Assembly (NCBI GenBank): GCA_964500775.1 | Contig: CAZCQG010000004.1 | Coordinates: 21,798-85,797, forward strand | From: CAZCQG01 sp964500775 | GTDB taxonomy: Bacteria; Campylobacterota; Campylobacteria; Campylobacterales; CAZCQG01 | Reading direction: 5' to 3' | Length of the DNA: 64,000 nt | Part shown: positions 44,160 to 52,136 of the stretch, piece by piece | How the letters are laid out: each line of letters starts with the position of its first letter | Position numbering within the stretch: the first letter of the stretch is position 1 | Made by a program: the position numbers and the translations under genes | Notes under the pieces: generated by a model | The model's database searches: none | Told to the model about the DNA's origin: nothing | The model's input: only the letters and a program-made list of their open reading frames with translations

Positions 44160-45393
44160 CCTCCCCTTTTTCCAAAACCCCTTTTACGTCAAACACGACA
44201 CACGCCTCTTTTTTTATATTTTTTAAGGCGATGTCTTTAAACTCTCTATGCCCGACTGCCAAAACTATTGCGTCAAACCGACCTTCAAGTTTCATTATCG
44301 GCTTCAGGGAATACTCATGTTCGACCTCATTCGCATCCGCCCAAGGATCGTATACATCTACCGCGGCTCCAAATTCTTGAAGCTCATTGATAATGTCAAT
44401 CACTCGTGAATTTCTAATATCGGGGCAGTTCTCTTTAAATGTGATTCCTAGTACAAGTATCTTGGAATCTTTGATGTTAATTCCTTTGTGAATCATCATC
44501 TTTATCGTTTTATTGGCGACGGTTTTCCCCATATTGTCGTTGATTCTGCGACCCGAGAGTATCACTTGGGGATTGTACCCGAGGCTCTCGGCTTTGTGGG
44601 TGAGGTAGTAAGGATCTACCCCTATACAGTGTCCACCCACAAGCCCCGGTCTAAAGGGAAGAAAATTCCATTTCGTCCCGGCTGCCTCTAAAACTTCAAT
44701 GGTATCAATTCCCATAATATCAAAGATAAGCGAGAGTTCATTGATGAAAGCGATATTAATATCTCTTTGTGCGTTCTCAATTACTTTTGCTGCCTCGGCG
44801 ACCTCTATGCTGCTAGCACTATGGGTGCCTGCGGTGATTATGCTTTTATAGAGCTCATCCACCTCTTTTGCAATCGCAGGCGTTGAACCGCTCGTCACTT
44901 TTTTGATGCTTGGGAGGCGATGCTGTTTATCACCCGGGTTGATACGTTCAGGGGAGTAGCCGAGGAAAAAGTCTTCGTTATATGTGAGACCGCTCACCTC
45001 TTCTAGGATAGGTTTGCACACCTCGAGCGTGCATCCGGGATAGACGGTAGATTCGTATATTACGATGTCCCCTTTTTTTAACACCTGCCCAATCGTCTTG
45101 CTCGCACTCTGCAAAGGGCGGAGGTCGGGTTTTTTATACTCATCGATAGGGGTTGGGACGGTGACTATAAATATTTGCGCCTCTTTGAGGTCGTTGAGCT
45201 CAAAGCTATAGGAGAGTTTTTTTGCCTCTTTAAGCTCTTCAGATTCTACTTCCAAAGTACGGTCATATCCGTTTTTTAGCTCCTCAACCCTTGATCTATT
45301 GATGTCGAAACCTATGACGTTTCTTTTTTTACCGAACTCCACAGCCAAAGGAAGTCCTACGTAGCCTAGCCCGATTATCGCTACCGTTTTCAT
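44143..45393 (-). CDS. Nucleotide-sugar (UDP-hexose) dehydrogenase, TviB/WbpO-like
   Basis: 416 residues. The enzyme oxidises a UDP-sugar at C6 to a uronic acid. The N-terminal IIGLGYVGLPLAVEFGKKR binds NAD; the catalytic Cys is in PGLVGGHCIGVDPYYLTHKA, a form typical of TviB/WbpO enzymes acting on UDP-GlcNAc or UDP-GalNAc; VTVPTPIDEYKKPDL is also typical. Substrate UDP-Glc remains possible, given the UDP-glucuronate-type epimerase next to it. AGGGGGA precedes the ATG. It is last in a three-gene operon. Confidence 0.9.
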   Translation of the reverse strand: MKTVAIIGLGYVGLPLAVEFGKKRNVIGFDINRSRVEELKNGYDRTLEVESEELKEAKKLSYSFELNDLKEAQIFIVTVPTPIDEYKKPDLRPLQSASKTIGQVLKKGDIVIYESTVYPGCTLEVCKPILEEVSGLTYNEDFFLGYSPERINPGDKQHRLPSIKKVTSGSTPAIAKEVDELYKSIITAGTHSASSIEVAEAAKVIENAQRDINIAFINELSLIFDIMGIDTIEVLEAAGTKWNFLPFRPGLVGGHCIGVDPYYLTHKAESLGYNPQVILSGRRINDNMGKTVANKTIKMMIHKGINIKDSKILVLGITFKENCPDIRNSRVIDIINELQEFGAAVDVYDPWADANEVEHEYSLKPIMKLEGRFDAIVLAVGHREFKDIALKNIKKEACVVFDVKGVLEKGEADARL

Positions 45394-45400
45394 ATTCCCC

Positions 45401-46453
45401 CTAGATTCTAAAAAATTCTCTATACCATTGCACGAAATTCTCTACTCCCGTTTTTATGTCTGTGTTTGGCTTGTACCCCAAATCCTCGATCAAATCACTC
45501 ACGTCCGCATAGGTGCTCGGCACATCGCCGGGCTGGATGGGCATAAACTTTTTCTTCGCTGTTTTGCCGATGGAAGATTCTATCGCCTCGATGAAATCCA
45601 TCAGCCGTACGGGTGAGCTGTTGCCGATGTTATAGATCTTATAGGGCGCTTTTGAGGTGCCCGGATCGGGATGTGCGCCACTCCATGTCGGATTTGCTTT
45701 CGCAGGGGTGTCGATGACGCGCACGACCCCTTCTACTATGTCATCGATATAGGTGAAATCCCGCTGCATCTCACCGTTATTAAACACCTCTATCTCCCTA
45801 TCTTCCAAAATCGCTTTAGTAAACAAAAATAGCGCCATATCGGGGCGTCCCCAAGGACCATAGACGGTGAAGAATCGCAGTCCCGTCGTAGGGATACCAA
45901 AGAGGTGCGAATAGGTATGTGCCATAAGCTCATTGCTTTTTTTGCTCGCGGCATAGAGGCTGATGGGGTGGTCTACGTTGTGATGCACCGAAAAAGGCTG
46001 CGTTTCATTGAGGCCGTAGACGCTAGAGCTGCTAGCATACGCCAAATGTTCGATACCGTATTTTCTACACGATTCCAAAATATTTAAAAATCCCGTGATA
46101 TTACTGGACATATAGGCGTGGGGATTGATAAGCGAGTAGCGCACTCCCGCTTGTGCAGCGAGATTGCACACTCTGTCAAATTTTTGCGATGCGAAGAGTG
46201 CATCGATCCCCTCTTTGTCGTCAAGGTCGAGTTTGATGAATTTATAGTTCGGGTATTTTGCGGAATCTAGAAGCTTCCCATACTCTACTTTTGCTACTTC
46301 TATCCCGCTCCGCTCTAGCCGGCCGTATTTTACGTTTACGTCGTAGTAGTCATTTACGACATCCAAACCAACGACCTCATCACCGCGCTCCAAAAGCCTT
46401 TGCGCCGTAAAAGAGCCGATAAAGCCTGCCGTCCCCGTTACTAAAACCTTCAT
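45401..46453 (-). CDS. NAD-dependent UDP-uronate 4-epimerase
   Basis: 350 residues, extended SDR fold. VTGTAGFIGSFTAQRLL binds NAD; the YAASKKSNE motif carries catalytic Tyr and Lys; GLRFFTVYGPWGRPDMALFL is characteristic of UDP-glucuronate 4-epimerases (CapI/LpsL/GAE). With the neighbouring dehydrogenase it would supply UDP-galacturonate or the N-acetylated counterpart for surface polysaccharide. It abuts the aminotransferase gene with no gap and starts 8 bp upstream of the dehydrogenase gene. Confidence 0.92.
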   Translation of the reverse strand: MKVLVTGTAGFIGSFTAQRLLERGDEVVGLDVVNDYYDVNVKYGRLERSGIEVAKVEYGKLLDSAKYPNYKFIKLDLDDKEGIDALFASQKFDRVCNLAAQAGVRYSLINPHAYMSSNITGFLNILESCRKYGIEHLAYASSSSVYGLNETQPFSVHHNVDHPISLYAASKKSNELMAHTYSHLFGIPTTGLRFFTVYGPWGRPDMALFLFTKAILEDREIEVFNNGEMQRDFTYIDDIVEGVVRVIDTPAKANPTWSGAHPDPGTSKAPYKIYNIGNSSPVRLMDFIEAIESSIGKTAKKKFMPIQPGDVPSTYADVSDLIEDLGYKPNTDIKTGVENFVQWYREFFRI

Positions 46454-47566
46454 CTATTTTAGTACCTCGTAATATTTTTGGACAAAGATTCTATTCGCTT
46501 CTCCGTCAAACTTTCTCATTCCGATTCGCTCCATCGCAATCTCTACCGCATTGACCGCCCACAGCGCGTCGCTCACGTCGATAAGTCCCATGTGGTTGAT
46601 GCGGAATATCTTCCCCTTGAGGTCATCTTGCCCGCCGGCTATATTTACATTGAGATCATTTTTTAGCGTCTTTCTTATTTTTTCGGCATTTTCGTCTATG
46701 ACGGTAGTCATAGAATCCGCAGGGGTTTTGGGATAAATTTTTAGCCCTAATGCTTTGAGTGATTCCCTTGTCGCCTCGGCTCTAGCATGCGTTTGTCTGT
46801 AGAGGTTCTCTACGCCCATTGCAAAAAACTCTTCAAGTATCGCACCAAGACCTATGGTAAGCGTAGTCGCGGCCGTCCAAGCGGTAGTATTTTTTCGTTG
46901 ATTCTTTAGCTCGGTGGCGAGGTTGAAATAAAATCCTCTACTTGATTCCTCTATCCTTTTTACCGCAAGTGCGCTCAACCCGATAAATGCTAACCCGGGA
47001 GGAAGCATAAAAGCTTTTTGGCTCCCTCCGATAAGAGCGTCGATATTAGTTACATCTATCTGCTCGACACCGAAAGCCGTAATTCCATCGGCAATAACCG
47101 CTATGTTTGGATTAATAGCTTTGACTGCCGCCGCGACCCTTTCTACCGGATGGCGCAATCCTCCGGCACTCTCGCTTATTTGGATACAGATAGTGTCTAT
47201 TTCACTATTGTTTTTTACCGCATTTACTACATCTTCTACGGATACGGGAGTATCCCACTCGTATTTGAGTTCTGTGTTTTTTATGCCGTGTGCTTTTGCG
47301 ATCTTGCCGAATCGTTCACCGAATTTTCCCGCATTGACGTTAAGCGATTCTTTTTTGCAGAGATTTATGAGCGCGGCTTCCATCGCTCCGCTACCGCTAG
47401 AGCAAAGCATGATGGCTTCTTCCATTCCGTAGAGCGCAATGAGCATTTCTCTAGTTTTTTGGAAAATCGCTTCAAATTCGGGGGTTCTGTGATGTATTGT
47501 CGGAGTAGCCATAGCCATTCTGACAAATTCGGGAACCGGTGTTGGTCCCGGAGTAAAGAGTTTCAT
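46454..47566 (-). CDS. Class V PLP-dependent aminotransferase
   Basis: 370 residues. Fold type I, class V aminotransferase related to serine-pyruvate and alanine-glyoxylate enzymes. LFTPGPTPVPEFV and HHRTPEFEAIF open the protein; the PLP Lys is in GGSQKAFMLPPGL and the Asp in VIADGITAFG. Physiological substrate is unknown. AAGG precedes the ATG by about 7 nt; just upstream of that site the MITE begins, so any original promoter has been displaced. First gene of the operon with the epimerase and dehydrogenase genes. Confidence 0.88.
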   Translation of the reverse strand: MKLFTPGPTPVPEFVRMAMATPTIHHRTPEFEAIFQKTREMLIALYGMEEAIMLCSSGSGAMEAALINLCKKESLNVNAGKFGERFGKIAKAHGIKNTELKYEWDTPVSVEDVVNAVKNNSEIDTICIQISESAGGLRHPVERVAAAVKAINPNIAVIADGITAFGVEQIDVTNIDALIGGSQKAFMLPPGLAFIGLSALAVKRIEESSRGFYFNLATELKNQRKNTTAWTAATTLTIGLGAILEEFFAMGVENLYRQTHARAEATRESLKALGLKIYPKTPADSMTTVIDENAEKIRKTLKNDLNVNIAGGQDDLKGKIFRINHMGLIDVSDALWAVNAVEIAMERIGMRKFDGEANRIFVQKYYEVLK

Positions 47567-47582
47567 TTTTTGACCTTGCTTA

Positions 47583-47848
47583 AGGGCACCTCTAAAAATT
47601 CTATACGGTCATAGCTTACAGAGCTTTTTCGTAGGCAAGGCGCACCGACACAGAACTACTTAGGTAATTCAAGAAGGTGCAACGAAGCTTGCGGAAAAGC
47701 TCTATAAGCCCAAAGGGAAGGGAAATTTAAGGCAATCTTTTGCGAGATATTTCCTAAACATAGCTACGGCTATGCCTGCAGAAATCTCTCACCAAATCTT
47801 ACCCCGACTTTCCCTTCTATGACTGCATAGAATTTTTAGAGGTGCCCT
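47583..47848. mobile_element. 266-bp MITE-like element with terminal inverted repeats
   Basis: The ends carry perfect 22-bp inverted repeats (47583-47604 and 47827-47848, outer part AGGGCACCTCTAAAAATT), extending to 32 bp with two mismatches (to CGGTCATAG on the left, CAGTCATAG on the right). The flanks repeat TTA (47580-47582 and 47849-47851), a TNA-type 3-bp target duplication as in some IS5-family groups. There is no transposase gene inside. The interior has a hairpin CATAGC-TACG-GCTATG (47759-47774). It fills the gap between 47567 and 47941, 16 bp from the aminotransferase ATG. Confidence 0.88.
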
Positions 47849-47905
47849 TTAATTAAAAATAGTGTCGTATTTTACTATGTAGGAGTATAAAAAGAGTTTA
47901 TCGGT

Positions 47906-47911
47906 TATAAT
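47906..47911 (+). promoter_or_regulatory. -10 element for the secreted unknown gene
   Basis: TATAAT lies 30 nt before the ATG at 47942, outside the MITE; no -35 is evident. Confidence 0.4.
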
Positions 47912-47941
47912 AACGAAAATTTTTATCATCTAGGAATATTT

Positions 47942-48397
47942 ATGTTTAAATTACTCTGTGTACTGTTTTTATCGGCTGCCCTATTTGCAACGGGGCTACG
48001 CGTCGGCACAACAATCTCTCCTTTAGAGCTTCAAGATCAATTTGAAAAAAAAGTCGTTGCAAACAAGGAAACAAGATTTCTTTTGATCGCCACAACCAAA
48101 GAGCACGGAAAACAGATTGACAAATTCCTTGTTTCAAAAGGCGGAGATAGTTATTTGCTAGACAAAAAAATGATCTATATTTCAGATCTCACCGCAGCAC
48201 CCTCTTTTGTAGTAAACACTTTTATGCTGCCGAAATTTAAAAAATACACGTACCCTATAGGTCTCTTGCGCGAAGATTCTCAAAGGGAAATTCTACCGAT
48301 TCTCGACTCTAAAATTTCGTTTGTTACGTTAGAAAATATGGTTATTCAAAAGATAGAGTATTTTGATACTGCGACTTTTTTAGAAAACATCAAATAA
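47942..48397 (+). CDS. Secreted unknown protein, 151 residues
   Basis: A cleavable signal peptide (FKLLCVLFLSAALFATG) is followed by about 130 residues. The mature part has a beta-alpha pattern (TRFLLIATTKEHGKQIDKFL, KKMIYISDLTAAPSFVV) that could be thioredoxin-like, but no CxxC is present. I recognise no function. AGGAA precedes the ATG. It converges with panC, overlapping by 8 bp. Confidence 0.75.
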   Translation: MFKLLCVLFLSAALFATGLRVGTTISPLELQDQFEKKVVANKETRFLLIATTKEHGKQIDKFLVSKGGDSYLLDKKMIYISDLTAAPSFVVNTFMLPKFKKYTYPIGLLREDSQREILPILDSKISFVTLENMVIQKIEYFDTATFLENIK

Positions 48398-49211
48398 ATA
48401 AATTATCGAGTAACCGCACCCCTTCTACTCTTGCGACGACAAGTATAAGGGTCTCCCCTTTTTTAATGACATCCTCTTTTTTAAACTCCCTATCTACGAT
48501 CTCGATGTAATCTATCTCTAAATCCCCGAGCACTCCCTCCATCTCTTTGCGTACTTTTCTAGGGTCAAGCTCCCCTTGTCCTATTAAGGTAGATGCTTTT
48601 TTCAAAGACTTTGCTATAAGTAGCGCCCGATTTCTACCCTCTTTGCTTAGATACGCATTGCGGCTACTCATAGCCAGTCCATCGCTCTCTCGCACTATGT
48701 CGCAAGGGATGATTTCTGTATCCAAAAAATATTCTCTGACCATTTTTTGTATTAAAAAAAGTTGTTGTGCGTCTTTTTTTCCAAAATATGCACGAGTCGG
48801 ATTTACTATGTGTAATAGCTTCATAACAACCGTAAGCATACCGCTAAAATGTCCCGGGCGATCGAAACCTTCTATAATATAGCCGCAAATTTTTGGAGCT
48901 TGCATATTTATCTCGTCTCTAAAATAGATTGATTCGGTATCGGGTATAAATAGTATATCCACGTCTGCCCGTTTGCAGACATCTTTATCACCCTCGATTC
49001 TCCTTGGATATTTGGTAAAATCTTCCCCTTCTAGAAATTGTTTCGGATTAACAAATATCGAAACTACCGTTATCTCATTCTCTTTTTTTGATCTATTTAT
49101 CAACGAGAGGTGCCCATTATGAAGTGCCCCCATCGTAGGGACAAACCCGACAGAAGCCTTTTTCTCTTTTAAGATTCTTTTTAGCTCATAAACATCGCTT
49201 ACAACTTCCAT
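48390..49211 (-). CDS. panC: Pantothenate synthetase
   Basis: 273 residues. It condenses pantoate with beta-alanine. FVPTMGALHNGHLSLI holds the HxGH-type nucleotide motif; VSIFVNPKQF, YFGKKDAQQLFLIQKM and SSRNAYLS are conserved. I chose the ATG at 49211 (GGGGA four nt upstream) over the GTG directly before it. Divergent from prfB by 67 bp. Confidence 0.96.
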   Translation of the reverse strand: MEVVSDVYELKRILKEKKASVGFVPTMGALHNGHLSLINRSKKENEITVVSIFVNPKQFLEGEDFTKYPRRIEGDKDVCKRADVDILFIPDTESIYFRDEINMQAPKICGYIIEGFDRPGHFSGMLTVVMKLLHIVNPTRAYFGKKDAQQLFLIQKMVREYFLDTEIIPCDIVRESDGLAMSSRNAYLSKEGRNRALLIAKSLKKASTLIGQGELDPRKVRKEMEGVLGDLEIDYIEIVDREFKKEDVIKKGETLILVVARVEGVRLLDNLFI

Positions 49212-49278
49212 CACTTCCCCGCAAGCACAAAGATATTATAATTCGCGAAATTATAGCGTCTCAAACGTTAGGAGCAAT

Positions 49279-50382
49279 ATGGATAGTTATGAATACGGTG
49301 AGCTATTAAAGGAGCTTGCCTCAAAAGAGCAAAATATCAGGGGTATCGTCAAACCCGAGACATTAGAGGCGCGCCTCAAAGAGATTGAAACGATGCAAAA
49401 TGATGATGATTTTTGGAGCGATGCTAAAAAAGCCGCGGATATTCAAAAGGAAAAAATCTCCATCGGAAGAGTCTTGGAGAAGTATTATGATGCCAAAAAC
49501 AGTATCTATGATGCGATAGAACTTTTCGAGATAGCTACCGCGGAAAAGGATGATGACACATTAGCTGCACTATTTGAAGAATCTACCGCACTCGGTTCGA
49601 AAATAAAAAATGCCGAGGTCGAAGTGATGCTAAGCGGCGAGTTTGATAGCAACAATGCCATCGTCTCCATCCACCCGGGTGCAGGCGGTACCGAATCGCA
49701 AGACTGGGCGAGTATTTTATATCGTATGTATTTGCGTTGGGCAGAGCGACGAGGATTTAAAGTCGAGCTTTTGGATTACCAAGACGGTGAAGAGGCGGGC
49801 ATCAAGGATGTCAGCTTTATCATCAAAGGAGAAAACGCATACGGCTATTTAAAAGTCGAAAACGGCATCCATAGACTAGTAAGAATCTCCCCTTTTGATA
49901 GCAACGCAAGACGCCATACAAGCTTCACCTCTGTCCTCGTTAGCCCCGAGATAGACGACGACATAGAGATCGAGATCGAAGAGAGAGACCTAAAAATCGA
50001 TACCTACCGAGCTAGCGGTGCGGGTGGGCAACACGTAAACAAAACAGAATCGGCAATACGCATAACCCATATCCCTACGGGAATCGTAGTCCAATGCCAA
50101 AACGACAGATCGCAACACAAGAATAAAGCCACCGCAATGAAGATGCTCAAATCAAGACTTTATGAGCTTGAGTTAGAGGCAAGAGAAGCCGAAAAGAGCG
50201 GCAAACCAAAAAGCGAAATAGGCTGGGGACACCAAATACGAAGTTATGTCCTCGCCCCTTATCAGCAGATAAAAGACACTAGAAGCAACGAAGCATTTTC
50301 TAATACCGAAGCGATTCTTGACGGTGACCTTGATGAGCTTATAGAAGGAGTACTTGTCGCAGAATCATCAAAAGTAGAATAA
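49279..50382 (+). CDS. prfB: Peptide chain release factor 2
   Basis: 367 residues. RF2 reads UAA and UGA. The stop-recognition SPF tripeptide is in RISPFDSNARRHTS and the catalytic GGQ in RASGAGGQHVNKTES. The frame is continuous: unlike E. coli there is no in-frame TGA or programmed frameshift, as expected in Campylobacterota. TTAGGAGC precedes the ATG. Confidence 0.97.
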   Translation: MDSYEYGELLKELASKEQNIRGIVKPETLEARLKEIETMQNDDDFWSDAKKAADIQKEKISIGRVLEKYYDAKNSIYDAIELFEIATAEKDDDTLAALFEESTALGSKIKNAEVEVMLSGEFDSNNAIVSIHPGAGGTESQDWASILYRMYLRWAERRGFKVELLDYQDGEEAGIKDVSFIIKGENAYGYLKVENGIHRLVRISPFDSNARRHTSFTSVLVSPEIDDDIEIEIEERDLKIDTYRASGAGGQHVNKTESAIRITHIPTGIVVQCQNDRSQHKNKATAMKMLKSRLYELELEAREAEKSGKPKSEIGWGHQIRSYVLAPYQQIKDTRSNEAFSNTEAILDGDLDELIEGVLVAESSKVE

Positions 50383-50435
50383 TTAGCTAACGGAATAAAT
50401 TTTGCTTTACTCTTTAAAATTTAAATGGAGCTTAA

Positions 50436-50579
50436 ATGGAATTTATCGCCGTTATTGCCGCTTTTTTATTCGTTGCATTATTGGTGAGGTTGGCAAAGCC
50501 CAGTAAAAGTAAAAAAGAGGGCGACCACTGTTTTTCCATAAAAAACGTCCGCTATACTATGATGGATAGCGAAATTTAA
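50436..50579 (+). CDS. Small membrane protein, 47 residues, after prfB
   Basis: A frame from ATG 50436, seven nt after GGAG, encodes MEFIAVIAAFLFVALLVRL, a single hydrophobic helix, then a basic stretch KPSKSKKEG and a tail ending MMDSEI. Its stop overlaps the convergent DUF2156 gene stop by 4 bp. The ribosome site and snug fit support a real gene; function unknown. Confidence 0.6.
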   Translation: MEFIAVIAAFLFVALLVRLAKPSKSKKEGDHCFSIKNVRYTMMDSEI

Positions 50580-51463
50580 TTTATTAGCGTAGCCTCGCTT
50601 TTTTCCACTAAACATATCGGGTTGTAAGAGAGTTTCGCTTTACGCAACCCTTCTATCCCTAAATCTTCCTCTCTGTTGACGAATTTATAATTACTCCATT
50701 CATTTTCAAGAAATTGTTGGTTTATCATTTGATACGCGCCGTGTAGGTTAGTATCGGCTTTTTCAGTATGAATCACCACACACTCTTCGTTGAGTGCTTC
50801 ACCAAAACTAAATGCCGCTATCTTCTCCTCTACCCGCAAAAGACCGCCGCGAATGGAGAGTTTATCAAAATGACGCATCACTTCGACCGTCCCTATAAAC
50901 TCGTTCTTCAATCCTTCGTTTACCTTGTCGCCGATCTCGCCAAACCAAATCCTCCACGCCTCCAAAAGCTCACCGACATTATGTTCGGTCACTTTTTCAT
51001 ATTTATACTCATAGAGTTCTTTAAATCTATTGAGATGATTTTTTTTCTTGTGGTATTTCCGCCCCTTTAGCTCTATGAGCTCTGGTATAGAATAGATATA
51101 ATCGAAACGATCTCTGTTTTTAACGATTGAGAACTCCCCTATATTTGATACGATGAGTTCCTCGACCTCGGAATCTAATAAAGACTTGATGGCAAAAGGA
51201 AGGCTATTGTCTAAAAAATACTCTTTTGCTTTACTAAGTGCGCCTATCTTATCGCCTGTCCCTATGGGATAAAATATAAAAGGATTCTGATTGGGATATT
51301 GCGTCTTAATAAGAAGAGTATCATCGACAATCGCATAGCAAATCGCTCTGCTAAAATGCCAAATAAAAAGGTTTGTAAAAGTTACGTCCGATATTTTTAA
51401 AGAGGAGTTTTTCGTAAAACTCTCTATTAGCTCTCTATCGGCAATATCTATGGGTTTCCACTG
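50576..51463 (-). CDS. DUF2156 / phosphatidylglycerol lysyltransferase-like GNAT protein
   Basis: 295 residues from the ATG at 51463 (frame open to 51499). The double GNAT-like fold resembles the DUF2156 family: TNLFIWH near the start, then RKYHKKKNHLNRFKELY and GALNEECVVIHTEKA-like elements (seen as SFGEALNEECVVIHTEKAD), and FVNREEDLGIEGLRKAKLSY. This is the soluble domain found in aminoacyl-phosphatidylglycerol synthases, here without membrane part. Activity is unknown. Follows the fliS operon on the same strand by about 40 nt. Confidence 0.82.
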   Translation of the reverse strand, partial: QWKPIDIADRELIESFTKNSSLKISDVTFTNLFIWHFSRAICYAIVDDTLLIKTQYPNQNPFIFYPIGTGDKIGALSKAKEYFLDNSLPFAIKSLLDSEVEELIVSNIGEFSIVKNRDRFDYIYSIPELIELKGRKYHKKKNHLNRFKELYEYKYEKVTEHNVGELLEAWRIWFGEIGDKVNEGLKNEFIGTVEVMRHFDKLSIRGGLLRVEEKIAAFSFGEALNEECVVIHTEKADTNLHGAYQMINQQFLENEWSNYKFVNREEDLGIEGLRKAKLSYNPICLVEKSEATLIN

Positions 51464-51505
51464 CATTAAAATCTTTTTGTTTTTATTGGATTCTAACAAA
51501 AAGTA

Positions 51506-51763
51506 TTAAAAAACAGCGTCAAATCTATTATTACTTTTCGACTGTGTTAAAAAAGCTCTGCTTTTCTTTATATCTTGGAGTGATTTAAGCAGCCTTACGC
51601 GCTCTGCTTCGACTATCTCTTTGGCTTCCAATACCAAATCTGCAGCACTTTTCGCACTCTCTAGATTCTCAAATGTCGGCACTCTCGCAGTTAGTTTTCC
51701 GATAGCTTCGGCATCCCTTTGGAGAATTGCTATCTTAAGACTGTTTAGCCAATTCGTTTGCAT
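51506..51763 (-). CDS. Possible FliT-like flagellar chaperone
   Basis: 85 residues, helical, soluble (KIAILQRDAEAIGKLTARVP, DLVLEAKEIVEAERVRLLKS). It directly follows fliS with a 29-nt overlap, where FliT-type export chaperones often lie. No sequence signature is clear, so the call is by position and size only. Confidence 0.6.
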   Translation of the reverse strand: MQTNWLNSLKIAILQRDAEAIGKLTARVPTFENLESAKSAADLVLEAKEIVEAERVRLLKSLQDIKKSRAFLTQSKSNNRFDAVF

Positions 51764-52124
51764 GTATCTCCTTCCAAGCTTCTAATAGCCCTTTCGTGAC
51801 TTTTATAACGACATCTATCTTCTCTTTATTGTTCTCAATATTAGCCTGCGTGAGGGTTTTTATCTGATGACTGTAGAGACCCGTAAGATAGTGCGCTACC
51901 TGCCCCCCTTTTTCATAATCTAGAGAGTTAAGCAGTTCGGTAAAAATATCGGTTGTTTTATTTATATAATAGATTTTCTTTTCTATATCATCATCATCTA
52001 TCGCACGCTTTGCAAACGACGTAAAACGCAAGATTCCTTCATAGAGCATCTCAATAAGTTTTGCCGGCGATTCTACCGTAACGGAGTTTTGCTGGTATGA
52101 CGTATAGGCGGCAAAATTTCTCAT
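51735..52124 (-). CDS. fliS: Flagellar export chaperone FliS
   Basis: 129 residues, all helical. FliS binds flagellin in the cytoplasm before export. AAYTSYQQNSVTVESPAKLIEMLYEGIL is the characteristic start (here beginning at residue 4), with LYSHQIKTLTQAN later. It is 12 nt after fliD. Confidence 0.95.
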   Translation of the reverse strand: MRNFAAYTSYQQNSVTVESPAKLIEMLYEGILRFTSFAKRAIDDDDIEKKIYYINKTTDIFTELLNSLDYEKGGQVAHYLTGLYSHQIKTLTQANIENNKEKIDVVIKVTKGLLEAWKEIHANELAKQS

Positions 52125-52136
52125 CGATAAACCTTA

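Noticed and set aside
47018..47614. Plus-strand 198-codon frame running into the MITE
   Set aside because: It is antisense to the aminotransferase gene, Phe/Tyr-rich and without family likeness.
49279..49420. Programmed frameshift in prfB
   Set aside because: The frame runs unbroken from ATG with no in-frame TGA, so the E. coli-type autoregulatory frameshift is absent.
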